Assembly (NCBI GenBank): GCA_026168455.1
Contig: CM047429.1
Span: forward strand, 2,477,720-2,541,719
Source: Theocolax elegans
Taxonomy: Eukaryota > Arthropoda > Insecta > Hymenoptera > Cerocephalidae
Direction of reading: 5' to 3'
DNA: 64,000 nt
Below the pieces are notes generated by a model, which worked only from the letters and a program-made list of their open reading frames with translations, made no database searches and was not told the origin of the DNA. Position 1 is the first letter of the stretch, and every line of letters begins with the position of its first letter. Below, one piece after another: positions 11,423 to 21,782 of the stretch. Made by a program: the position numbers and the translations under genes.

Positions 11423-11993
11423 TAAATATTTTTCATACTTTATTTAATTTTCAATATCACATTTATTGCCAACTTCAGTTTCATAATTAACACAAGATGG
11501 ACTCTTTACAAATTTTTCTTTAATACGTGGTTCAGTCACATCACATACCCATAGCTGCACTTTTCTATTGCTTATTTATAATCGTTCTTCTGTCAATAAT
11601 CCATAACAATTTTCGCTTGCTGTGCTTACATAATTCTTTAGATCCAACTCCTCTTCGATCTGATGTACTTGAATCTTGTCATTTCTATAATCGTCATATA
11701 ACTCTTCTTCTTGTTTACTCTGATTGTATAGATCTTTGGCGTTGCCATTTTGATTTCTTTCAGTTCTTTGTTCTTGCTCGTAGATTTCATACGATTCGTT
11801 TACTGCATAGTCAAAAAATGGAGCACGAAGGCTTTTTAGAAATATATAAATTCACGTTTGACACAAACTAATACGTCATTAATCTTTTGTGATATTTATT
11901 TGCACACCAATTGTTAATGTAGATGAAAATTAAGTCGATCTGATGGAGTCGAGAAGAGGAGGAAGAAAACACAATTCTTTCCCTTTATTTTTT

Positions 11994-12036
11994 GCACAAC
12001 GTTTCGTTGGCTTGGTATGCCAACATCTTCAGGTGC
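11994..12036 (-). ncRNA. Hammerhead ribozyme motif in PLE terminal repeat
   Basis: On the minus strand: GCAC, core CUGAAGA (fits CUGANGA), U, stem II GUUGGC...GCCAAC (6 perfect pairs, 7-nt loop), GAAAC, cleavage triplet GUU, then GUGC, which pairs with the opening GCAC. Stem III is only two pairs (AC/GU). Very short stem III is known for the minimal hammerheads of Penelope-like elements, which act as dimers. One extra base lies between CUGAAGA and stem II, and a similar extra base occurs in the copy at 52670. Self-cleavage of the element RNA is the expected role. Confidence 0.7.
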
Positions 12037-12309
12037 CTTTATTCAAACACAAACAATTATTTAACAAATTTTCAAAAAATAAGTATTTAGATTACAAACT
12101 AGATATACACTATATTAAATATACGTTTTAAATTCGAATTAACGGTGAGTTAAAGAGTCGAATGGACAGTGTCAAACATTGAAAGATGTAACGTAAATAT
12201 ATATAAACACGAGTACTACCACAGACATACATACATAATAATACATCAGATGTATCAGCACTTTAAATTTCTAAGAATAGGAAAGTAAGTACTATTCAAA
12301 AACTATATA

Positions 12310-13020
12310 CGTCATTGGCCAAATATTATGGTTTACCAAAAATTCATAAAGTAAGTTTTCCTTTAAGGCCAATAGTATCTGCTGCCGGATCACCAACTGA
12401 ATTTCTATCTAAACAATTATATAAAGTCCTCTTAAATTGTAAAAAAAAACCATAATCCCATATAGAGAATAGTTTCGATTTTACACAGAAAATTAAAGGC
12501 GTAAATATACCGAAAGGCTTTTTCACTTATTAGTCTAGACGTTCAATCTTTGTTTACAAATGTAGTCAATTCTTTAGTAAGAAAAAGTATTAAAAAAAGA
12601 TTTAATCAAATTACATCAGAGTAAATAATTAATGCTTCCGACTTTCTTATAAATCATGCTTATTTTCAATTTAACAATGAGTTTTTAGAACAGACCTGTA
12701 GCCTTCCGATGGGCGCAGTAACGTCAGGATTATTTGCGGATATAGTAATGGAAGATTTAAAGACTAAACTTTTAAACAAATTAAGTTTTAAATCTATTTT
12801 TGGTTACAAATTTATTTTCAACGTAATAACTTGTATTTTTACTAATAATATTAACGAAATGCCATTACTATTTAATTCTTTGAGCAAAAACTAAAATTTA
12901 CTTATTAGATGGCACATAATAATAAAATTAGTTTCCTGGATATGTTATTAAATAACATATCCAACACAAAGCCTACTTTCTCTGCACGGCTTTTAAATTA
13001 TGAGTCGGCACATCCTATAT
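12310..13020 (+). pseudogene. PLE reverse transcriptase relic
   Basis: Pieces in changing frames read YYGLPKIHK with FPLRPIVSA (compare CYGLPKIHKE in the copy at 50.2 kb), then SLDVQSLFTNV (motif A), then CSLPMGAVTSGLFADIVMEDL (motif B), then NKISFLDMLL. Motif C is lost where the frame changes near 12830. The order is that of the PLE RT. Stops and deletions mean it cannot be translated. Confidence 0.7.
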
Positions 13021-13149
13021 CACAAAAAATTTGCTATGATCTATAAGAGTGGCATTGACCACCGAAATGTTATAAAAAAGAAATAATGTGTTTAAGTTTT
13101 GTTTTCACCTTTGTTAAAAAACCTTTTTACCAATATTAAAATTTAAATA

Positions 13150-13605
13150 AAATAATACCATCTGAATTTTTGAATTCATTAACTCCAAATAGTTTACCAT
13201 CACATGAATTAATTTTAAAAATTGGTACTATTATTATCTTTTGAAGAAATTTAAATATAAATAAGGGATTTTGTAATGGGTTCAAGATTAAAAATTACAG
13301 GATTAATGAAATATTGTATTGAAGCAAACATTCTTACAGGACCCAAACAACGTAACATTAACACCATTAAATGCAGAAATACTATTTTCTATGTCAAGAA
13401 AACAATTAACTATAAGAATAGGTTTTGCCCTTACTATTAATAAATCACAAGGCCTGCAGTCTTATAATAAAGTCGGAATATATTTAACCTATTATGTATT
13501 TAGCCGTGGATAATTATACGTAGCTTTATCAAGAGTCCAATCAAGATCAAATTTAAAGATATTGTTATCTCAAACTTCTACAGAAATATTAAAAAAAAAA
13601 TAATA
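13150..13605 (+). pseudogene. PIF1/Helitron-type helicase C-terminal relic
   Basis: Across two frames the plus strand reads PSHELILKIGTI, then RNLNINKGFCNG, then LMKYCIEANILTG, then FALTINKSQG, then GIYL and LYVALSRVQS. This is the conserved C-terminal part of PIF1-family SF1 helicases: motif Va/V (LTINKSQG) and motif VI (VALSR). In insects such pieces mostly come from Helitron RepHel proteins. Rep and the Walker A region are missing, and frameshifts separate the blocks. A cellular PIF1 pseudogene or a Maverick-like source is less likely. Confidence 0.65.
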
Positions 13606-13847
13606 GCAAGACTTACATTAAAAACATTGTATTTAAAGAAATATTACAATAATTTACGGATATGATTTGATATAATATTTATTGGACTTTAAGGGTAATA
13701 CCCCGATGACACAGAAATTAAAATACATATAGATATAATAAAATAATATAAAATAGAAGATATTAGAATTACAACAAAGAATAATAAAACATATATGGTA
13801 AAGATGCTCATGCATACAGGAGCTTACAAAGTTATAAAACAGAGTAA

Positions 13848-14311
13848 TGTAACGTGTCCGAATGAGCCGCACAAACGGATATATGTATATATAGATATAT
13901 GTGTGTGTACTCGCCTATAAAGTGTAGCGAGTATGATTGGCTACAAAGGAGTGGGGGGCCGCCCTGCGAAAATCGTAGGCAAGCTGCGGAAATCGCGAGA
14001 GGACAAGTCCTCTTTTGCTCGAGGCCCACCGACGAAGAAAGGTTGACCACTGGGTTTCTCCGGTCGTGCCAGCATCCGACGACGTGGCCTGACACAAGAC
14101 GTGGCCTGACGTGCAGTCATCAGCAGCGAGGTCATCCGACGATACTCCTGATGGTCTCGGGCGAATTGAGCCAGCACTGAGCATGCGGACGAATTATTCG
14201 CAAGATAAGTACCCACGGAACGAATTTCATACGAACGTAGATTTCGCGTATTTTTCTTTATACCAAGTACCTTAATTTTGTATCCTCGCTTTTGGTCGAT
14301 CGGTCGTTACA
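13848..14311 (-). repeat. LTR (3' LTR of the minus-strand Gypsy)
   Basis: Read on the minus strand it starts TGTAACGACC and ends GGACACGTTACA, giving TG...CA ends with a short inverted repeat (TGTAACG/CGTTACA) and a length of 464 bp. It is GC-richer than its flanks and sits downstream of the integrase end in the right orientation. The distance to integrase is long (about 1 kb), no polypurine tract is obvious beside it and no target duplication is visible, so ownership is inferred. Confidence 0.55.
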
Positions 14312-14725
14312 CAAGCTACTATTGTACCATTGTACGAAAATGTCAATAAAATTATATGTATATACCGTTGACCGATTTGAAGAAGTCCTTTTTTTCTAAG
14401 CCATTTACGCACCTCGTTATTTAAAGAGAAAATACTCTCTATATTAGAGATAAATTCTACAGTAAAATAGAAATAAAAAAAATACTGAAAAAAATAAAAT
14501 GAAGTTGACAATAAATAATTAATAACAAATAGTAACAGTCTATAAAATATAATAAACAGATAATAAAAGCAGCTAAGTATAAAATAATAAAAACATGAGA
14601 TAAATAAATTAAAAAAAACTTTAACACGATTAACAATAAAACGCAGAACGCAACAGTTAGTTCACGGTGAAATTGTGAGACTAGGGGTGAGCAGACATAA
14701 TACCCTCGCTCGCAACTCTGGCCGA

Positions 14726-15360
14726 TCAGATGGCCTGGTCGAGTCCAAACACGCAATTTAAAAGGGTGTTTTTGAAGGGTATTATGGATGATTGATCAAA
14801 TGAGATGTGAGGAAGCTGATTAATGATTATGAGGCCGAAATGACAAAGAATTAATTGAGGGCTTGAGTGAGAGGAGGGAGTTCCGGAGGGAGTACAACTC
14901 CGTCGTGGTCTGCCTCTACCTCGTTTGGCTAGCCCGCGGTGGCTATCGGTCGGAATTACCATCAACCGATCCCGCGGTCTGGCGAGAAGGCCTACCTCTA
15001 CTTCGCTTAACGGGGGGCACGACATTCGCGTTATCTCGTTTCTCGCGTGGAATGGTGCTCGCTTGCGTCCCACCGCGTGAGACGTTTTCGCTCGCAGGAA
15101 CCGTGTCGCTTTCGGGTTCCTCTTACCCCGTAGGTAGATGGGTCTCGACGTCGTCTTCTTGGCCGGACTCATCGTTAAGGTCATCCGATAAGTACGGTAT
15201 GAGGTACTAGACATGGCATTCATGCTCATGCCCATGAGCATCTTGGATCTTCTCAGTATTTGGGCCGTGGCTGTGGACGATCAAATAAGGATCGATATAT
15301 TTTGGAGCTAACTTGGCCGAGATGCCTTGTGCGCTGAATGAGAGGAATCGGTTCTTCTAT
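14726..15360 (-). pseudogene. Gypsy post-integrase tail
   Basis: The minus strand downstream of integrase reads KLAPKYIDPYLIV (an SH3-like integrase C-terminal motif), then an acidic stretch, then an R/P/S-rich segment (KRSRGRPSRQT). A 171-codon frame (14726-15241) overlaps in another frame and is probably the shadow. This tail would bind DNA or chromatin in Gypsy integrases. It contains in-frame stops. Confidence 0.45.
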
Positions 15361-16110
15361 CATACCAAGTCCCCGACTTCAAAAGAAGAAGCTTCTCTCC
15401 CGGCATTAGAGTAACCGGCTTGCCTATTCTGAGCTTTATTATCTCTAGCTGAAGCTTTCTTGTGAAGTTCAGGTAGTCGTGATAGCCGATCACTCCACTC
15501 AAGCAACCGCTGGTATTCCAAACGTTGCTGAGTTAGTTCGTCTTGAACTCGACGAGCAATGCCGGGTGGCTCAGGCTGTCGGCCCTCTGTACCGCCGTAT
15601 TTAAAGCAAACACAAGGTCTAGTAACTTCTCGTCCCAAGTCTTGTGCTTCTCGGTAATATAAGACGCTATCATCGTTTTCAGCGTCCGATTAGCATGTTC
15701 GACGGGATCGGCCTGAGCGTGGTACGGAGGAATAGTTGTATGAAATATTTCTGATTCCACGAGATAATCATCTACGAGCTTGTTCTTGAACTCAGTGCCG
15801 TTATAAGATGAAAATACTTCCGGCGTGCCTAAACGCATGACGACTCGTTCGTATAACTCTTTCACGATCGTCTTAGCGTTAGCTTACCGGGTCGGCACTA
15901 CTTCAATCCAGCGCGTGAACAAATCTTGGAAGACCAAAATATATTCAAATCCGTGTGTGGAGCGGGGAAGTGGTCCAGTAACATATGCCCATGAAACCCA
16001 TGGGAGGGCGTTGCTCTATCTTGCATTGCTGGCACACCTGACATTCGGTAAAATTCTCTCGGCTCCTCACTTACGTCTTTGGTCCACGAAAGGTACCAGG
16101 GGTCCTTAGT
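15360..16110 (-). pseudogene. Gypsy integrase relic
   Basis: The H2C2 zinc finger is partly seen as CQVCQQCK (about 16030). The catalytic core starts FEYILVFQDLFTRWIEVV (first aspartate of DDE, near 15950). It continues LGTPEVFSSYNGTEFKNKLVDDYL (second position; the usual SDNGxEF is spelled SYNGTEF, so the aspartate is replaced by tyrosine) and IPPYHAQADPVEHANRTLKTMI (third position; the glutamate of VE.ANR is present). A frameshift separates the finger from the core, and another occurs near 15600. Loss of the second catalytic aspartate means it is inactive. Confidence 0.75.
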
Positions 16111-16113
16111 AGT

Positions 16114-16801
16114 CTAGTTCCAAGAGACGGAGGATAAGGCCGGCTCGTCTTCCTCATACATACGAGAGAGTGCGTCAGGATTGCAGTTGAGAGTTCCTTT
16201 CCTGTGTTCAATAGTAAAGTTATGAGACAGGAGTTTTAACGCCCATCTGGCGAGCCGGCTCGCTGGATTGCGCATATTGCATAACCAACGAAGACTACTA
16301 TGGTCAGTGACAACTTTAAACTGGTGACCTTCGATGTACGGTCTAAACTTTTTAATCGCCAATACTACGGCCAGGCATTCCAGCTTTGCGACGCTGTAAT
16401 TGCCTTCCGCGAGCTAAAGGATTCTACTGGCGAACTCCAGGACTCTCTTTTTCTCCGACAATTTGTAGCAACACTGCACCGATACCAGTGTCACTAGCGT
16501 CTGTCTGGACCACGTACTCACCGTTCTTATTGGGAGTTTGCAGAACGGGTGCTGCTATCAACAGAGCTTTAAGCTGCTGGAAGGCGCTGTCTTGTTCTTC
16601 CAGCCAAAGATACTTCTGGTCTTTTTTGGTCAGACGCGTTAGCGGCTCAGCTATGATAGCATAGTCGTGCATGAAGCGTCTGTACCAAGATGCCATACCG
16701 AGAAACCGTCTCAGCTGCTGCAAATTCTTGGGAGCTGGATATTCTTTAATCGGCTCCGTTTTAGCTGGCTCAGGTCGCATCCCGTCGCGGTCAACTAGCA
16801 C
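16114..16801 (-). pseudogene. Gypsy RNase H relic
   Basis: Two frames: 16424-16801 (LQQLRRFLGMASWYRRF, then FQQLKALLIAAPVLQTP, then VVQTDASDTGIGAVLLQ) and 16114-16362 (IKKFRPYIEGHQFKVVTDHSSLRWL, then RLARWALKLL, FTIEHRKGTLN, DALSR). The TDAS and TDHSSL aspartates and the HRKG segment match the RNase H fold of Ty3/Gypsy. A frameshift between 16362 and 16424 breaks it. Confidence 0.8.
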
Positions 16802-16840
16802 ACCTAACTATCTTACTTCGGGCTGGCAGTAAACACACTT

Positions 16841-17359
16841 CTACCGGTTAACAAATAAACCGGCTACTTCCAAACGAGTCAACACCTCGATTAACAGTTG
16901 CTTATGTTTTGCAAAAGTCTCAGTGACAATAATGCTATCGCCAAGATATGCATAAGCAACCGGTTCGAGTTCTGGCCCAATCACCTGATCGATCACGCGC
17001 TGGAATGTCGCGTCAGCATTCACCAATCCATACGGAATACGAGTAAACTGGAACAAACCCATTCTAGGTACCGTAAAAGCCGTTATCGGGAGTGATTCCA
17101 CCTGTAGAGGTATCTGGTGGTAAGCACAGTTCATGTCGATCGTGGAGATGTATCGGGCTTTCTTGAGTTTGCGTGGGATATCCTGCATATATGGTAAAGG
17201 ATATGCATCAAGTTTCGTCAAAGCGTCGACTTCCCTAAAATCGATGCAAAAACGCCTAGCATTCTCACCCTTCTTCGCCATCATCACGAGGCTAGACCAA
17301 CCGCTTTTCGAGTGTTCAATAACGCCAGTCTCGAGCATCTCGCGAACTTGACGTTGCAT
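16841..17359 (-). pseudogene. Gypsy reverse transcriptase with altered active site
   Basis: A 172-codon frame holds RFCIDFREVDALTKLDAYPLP, then YISTIDMNCAYHQIPL (motif A), then FTRIPYGLVNADATFQRVID (motif B), then VAYAYLGDSIIVT (motif C) and KHKQLLIEVLTRL. Motif C normally reads YxDD. Here it is YLGD, so one metal-binding aspartate is lost and polymerase activity should be abolished. The frame is otherwise open, ending at a stop before the RNase H linker. Confidence 0.85.
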
Positions 17360-18100
17360 TTGCCCTCGAATCTTATCAGAGACGGGGTAGTACCTCTGTT
17401 TGATCGGCCTGGTGATCCGACGTCGATTATATGTTCGACATCGTAAGAACGGCCGATGTTTGGCAAGGTTATGAACAACACTCGGTCTAGATGTTCGCGC
17501 AATTGTGTGTGCTCTACTTCTGTTCCGTCAGCGACACTTGCTGACGCTAATGAAACATTACCACTTTCGATACTTGCCACTTCCAGCTGTAGGACTTGAT
17601 CCGTTCCCTTGAGAAATAAACGGTCGGAAACTGGGTCTACGACGGCTCGGAATGCTCATATAAAATTTACTGCGATGTATCATTCAGCATCCAGGTTCGT
17701 CATGATCGCAACACGTATTTCTCGAGTCTCTTTACCAATAGTAAATGGTAGCATCACGTCACCACACAACGGATGAGTACCACCATCAACGAGCTTGGCA
17801 TTGCCAGTTCACGACTCGATAAGCGACCTGCCTAGAGCGGTTGTTAACTGCAAACCGCTCGATCCCATTATGCTTGTCGATGCACCTGGATCGATCTACG
17901 CACGGATCCGGAATCCACCTACGTCAACCTGACACCAGTAGCGCGTTTCGTCCTCAGGACGATAATTCCTTCGGCTAGTGTTCGATATTACTAACTTTAA
18001 GACATCGCAGGTCTCCGGATCTATTCCGACTTCATGGGATCTGTCTGGAATCAGTCCTTTCCTTTTCTGCTTAAATGCGACTGGACTATCTCAGTAATCG
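17360..18100 (-). pseudogene. Gypsy protease region
   Basis: On the minus strand around 17900-17850 the sequence reads IDPGASTSIMGSSGLQL, the retropepsin active site (DxGA with proline). It is followed by GDVMLPFTIGKETREIRVAIM and AFRAVVDPVSDRLFL. Stops interrupt it in several places. The C-terminal part (17284-17580) joins the RT. Confidence 0.6.
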
Positions 18101-18128
18101 GGAGTCAGACCTTTATCCTCCTTAGGAA

Positions 18129-19912
18129 CTACCTGTTCTTTGGGGTATGCGGTTGTCCCCTGTAACCGCTTTCCCGCGCATTATTTGCGCAGTGAAGGCA
18201 CGTTCTGACGGTGTACCCCAACTTACCACAAGTGTGGCGGTTGATCGGCTTGGGGAAATCTTCTTTCTTCTCAATCTTCTTCTTTGAATCCGACGATTCC
18301 CCAAACGTCGAGGTTGAACTACTCGATGACCGTCGATCGTGACTTCTACGTGTCTCCTTCCTCCTACTCCTAAACCGAGGAGGAGACTTGTGGGTTTTCT
18401 TCCCAGGTGGCATATCTTTATCCACAATAACCCCAGCTATACTCGTTCGCATGGTCCTAAGAATTTCCTCCAGGACTTTTGTAAGCCGTTCAATCGGATC
18501 TTCCTGACTCGACTTACTTACCTCCTTAACCACGCTTGCTACCTTGGGATTGGCGGTCGGCAGCTTCTTCGACTTTGCCTTGTAAGCAAGTTCCGGCAGC
18601 ATTAAATCTTCCTCTGCCGGAGGCGGTCGATAAAACTTTTCACGCTCGAGCGTCTGCTCGGCGTCCGACGCCAGTTCTAATAAATTTTCGATAGATTTGG
18701 CTTCAGCTCTCTTAAGCAGCCGCTGAAGCTGAGGTAGCATGGTACGGTAGAGGTGATCAAATTGCCTACGCTCGCTCGGGATCGGGTTGAGTTTTCGCAT
18801 TATGGAGATTGAGCAGGTGATATAATGTTTCACCGGCTCATCCTCACCCTGTGTCCGAGAATTGAAATCCTCGATGTGCCTTTGGTGAAAACTCTGGCTC
18901 ATACCGTACCATTTCTTGGAAGATTTCACAAAATCCTGCTACGAATGCACATTTGTCCTTCTCATACCGGTACCACGTAGCTGCGATTCCGGTAAGAAGT
19001 TCGGACAAGGACGGCAGCACCTCGTCCTCGCTGAGGTTGGCGAGAATCCTACAATCCTCAACTCTCGCAAAGAAGGCATCAATATTCTGGCTTTTGTCTC
19101 CAGAGAATCGGACTCCCCACTTACGAACCACCGCACCAATATCGAGCGGTGTTCCTGCAGCTCTCGACTCTGATTGGCCATACTCGTAAAAGTCCTCCAG
19201 ATTAGGGTATGGAGAGCTTGAACATGAAGGCTGTCTCGATCTCCGTGTGTCACCCCTCCCCCAAGCTCCTCCAGCATCTGTATGAGGTGTTTGAGACCCC
19301 TCAGGCTCTACCTGCACGTGTTGTGGTGTGATGTTTGTCTCGTTCAGGGTGTAACACGTATAGGTGTCCTGGAACTGGACACGTTGGTTTGGCTCACGGG
19401 TTTTGTTTGTGTTGGAAGCTTGTGCACCGATTGGCAAGTCCAACTTGCCGTTGACGGTGTGCATCTGTGCTTCCAGCTCCTTAATCCGTTCCGTCAAGGT
19501 GGATAATTTACTTATTTGCTCCGCTAAAATCCAAGCAAAATTCTATGATATCTAGAACTGAGCGCCAGTATCGGATACCAAAGTTATCCATTCTTCCTTG
19601 TCGGTTTCTTGGCCGGAGGTGTCCGACTGCCCATCTTCCTCTCGGTCGTTCGTATCTTCTACTTTTAGAGCGAGAGTCCTCTGTAGCACCTGTACTAGAT
19701 CTGGGTCAGAATCCGGGTCCGGAATCTCCGGATTCTGGGCAGCCATGGACTTAAACCAACATGTCCTCTGCCTGTTCCGCCTGACACGATCCTCATTTGA
19801 GTCGGTCTCAACTGCAAACTCTTACCCAACAGCCACTGTTGGAGTCGTTCGGCTTTTTTATATACAGACTCTGTACGCATCTCTAACGACTCCAAATGCG
19901 CCTGCACCTGTT
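18129..19912 (-). pseudogene. Gag of the minus-strand Gypsy, broken
   Basis: Order on the minus strand: a coiled-coil-like start (LESLEMRTESVYKKAERLQQ), an acidic segment (PDPDSDPDLVQ, 19700), a heptad-like SKLSTLTERIKELEAQM (19490), VRKWGVRFSGDKSQNIDAFF and RILANLSEDEVLPSLSEL (19100), the capsid core (HIEDFNSRTQGEDEPVKHYI, 18840), a basic R/S-rich region (18350) and a zinc knuckle HTCGKLGYTVRTC (18220), whose first cysteine and histidine are lost. Frameshifts occur near 19540, 18930 and at the start. Confidence 0.75.
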
Positions 19913-20252
19913 GTCCCTAAAAAAATATACCAAAGACACAAATCGACATATTTTTTCCTCAGCTTTCGACTGGTGTCGATATTTTTGCTTAGAAAGGCGT
20001 TTTAAGTGTCGGAAAAGTGAATTGAAAGTTCAAATCGATTTTATTCACTGTGGGACACGTTATTTTTCAAAATAAATTATACCGATTGAAAGAGCAAGTT
20101 TTAAGCTTTAGATCCCCCCCAAAATCAAGTTGGAGAAATAAAAGGCACGAAAGCGATTAATTGCCAAAGACAAAAATGATTGCGCTTAATGATTCTCTCC
20201 GAGTTTGAAAATACGATAATTGTTGTTTTGAAATAAAAGAATGTGTTTTGAA

Positions 20253-21255
20253 TTAATAGAGAAGAGAAAAAGATTTCTCAAAGAAGGCTTCTTTCGTTAC
20301 AGTAACAGTTTGCAGTGTCGACCTATCAGTTGTTTGACATGTTTGGAATTTTATTTCACGAATAGCAATTCCTTCAAAAATAATTCCAAAATTTAAATTG
20401 AATGGTTCAACACCGGGACCATTTGAGCATTTGTTTAAATAGTAAGAGCCGTCGGCTCCTTGCATACAACTTCTGCAATGCAGTTTTTGTAATTGTCCAT
20501 TTTTTCAAATAATACTCCTGAATTTTTTAAGCCAGCTAACATTAGCTTTATGTTTGGATGGTAAACGCAAACAGATCCAGCTAGTACACAATAGAGAGGT
20601 CAAAATTCAGCAAATTTACTAAATCCAATTTCAATATTAGGATGTGAATTTTTGAATTTCAAATACAATTAATAAATACAAATAATACATTTATTATCTT
20701 TAAATCCTGGCATTATTCTGCTGTTGTCATCATTTTCATAAAAACGTTTGACAAAATCAATGATATCATTCGATATTGAAGCTGCGCCTCTTTTATTGGC
20801 AAAGAATTAACATCATTTGTAAAACTTTTTGATTTATTAGCATACCAACGAGATGTGTTAGAAAACTCAGCAATTTTACGAGCACTCCAATTTTTTGGAA
20901 GTATTTGAAGTAATAATAATTTTTCATTTATAGAAATATTATCATCATTAAACTTCTTTTTTAAATTGCTGACAATTTCGACGTAATCCTCCATCGAAAA
21001 TTGTTTCTCCGATTTTATTTGTGCTTCAAATTTTAAATGACAAGAATCACAAATTTTAGATTTTTTGTTTAGAAAAAGAAATCGATTTTTTAATTCTTCT
21101 GAAACTAACCTAAGATTAGTTGAATGTTTTGTAGTATTAAAGGGATTACAGCAACGGCGAATTGAAGACATTTTCAAAAGATTTGTTGCACAAGATAATT
21201 TGAAAATTTTGCACAAAGTGAAGATATTGGACTTAATTTTTTTAAACTTATACAA
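20253..21255 (-). pseudogene. Transposon-encoded protein of an uncharacterised insect family
   Basis: The N-terminal frame (20713-21255, 180 codons) has SIRRCCNPFNTTKHS, then LRLVSEELKNRFLFLNKKSK and ICDSCHLKF, a cysteine-rich module, then LPKNWSARKIAEFSNTSRW (helix-turn-helix-like). Downstream, through stops, are IGFSKFAEF and YCVLAGSVCVYHPNIKLML, then LYCRSC-type remnants. This N-to-C order of CCNPF, CxxC, IGFSKF and VCVYHxNxKLML recurs in many unnamed arthropod transposon proteins. I recognise the pattern but know of no assigned superfamily. It is broken by stops at about 20625 and 20460. Confidence 0.55.
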
Positions 21256-21752
21256 TTTCAGGTGGTAAATATGATTTAAGGATTCATTTTGTTGTAGTAA
21301 GCATTATCTATCTAGCGGTATGTGCGTAAACAACATTTATTAAATAAAATTCACGTCCCGCATTAAATAAAAACGATTTAAGGGGTCAAGCCTGGGTTAA
21401 ATGTTTTCAATAAATAAATAATTATTATTAGAATAATTTTTTTTTTTTAATTCTTCTCACATATTAATTTTTTTTACATAATATATATGTATTATACATT
21501 ATATTTATCAATATAAAAAATGTTTATAATGCATTTTTAATCCTGGTTATTAAACTTATAATGATATTAAAAAATTGATTAATTTTTGCAGTTGCCGTAG
21601 GATATTGAAGCATTGAATGCATCTTTTAATGTCTAATAAGGCTTAAAATGTTCATGGAATATATGTTTACAGACTTATGTTTTTCCTTTTCTGAAAAAAA
21701 ATTAATAACAATGTATTAAATATAAAAGTTGATAATAACAAGAAAAATAGTA

Positions 21753-21782
21753 AATGTTATGTACGTATACGTACATAACATT
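21753..21782. repeat. 30-bp perfect palindrome
   Basis: AATGTTATGTACGTA at 21753-21767 is followed without spacer by its exact inverse complement (21768-21782). It lies inside the Kolobok-like element, about 370 bp from its left end, and could be a protein binding site or a cruciform. Confidence 0.8.

Larger units (their letters stand above)
9389..11930 (-). mobile_element. Gypsy-type pol relic, minus strand
   Basis: On the minus strand an acidic upstream region (11138-11422) is followed by an RT (10690-9970) and an RNase H relic (to about 9400). It ends abruptly at the TATATATT before the plus-strand Gypsy end. No LTR, integrase or gag was recognised. It is AT-rich compared with the GC-richer Gypsy at 13.8-19.9 kb, so it is a different family. 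Confidence 0.6.
11940..13100 (+). mobile_element. Penelope-like element relic with inverted terminal fragment
   Basis: A minus-strand PLE terminal fragment with a hammerhead motif (11994-12036) stands upstream of a plus-strand PLE RT relic (12310-13020). A partial inverted terminal copy at the 5' side is a well-known arrangement in Penelope elements. No GIY-YIG domain follows. The relic is riddled with stops. Confidence 0.55.
14312..19914 (-). mobile_element. Gypsy LTR retrotransposon body, minus strand, 5' end lost
   Basis: In minus-strand order: gag (19912-18129), protease (about 18000-17600), RT (17359-16841), RNase H (16801-16114), zinc finger and integrase (16080-15360) and a basic C-terminal tail (to 14726). 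This is canonical Ty3/Gypsy order. The 5' LTR and leader are missing because a long-TIR DNA element begins at 19915. Each domain is recognisable, but stops and frameshifts occur throughout. A truncated sister copy of its gag lies at 56096 on the plus strand. Confidence 0.8.
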
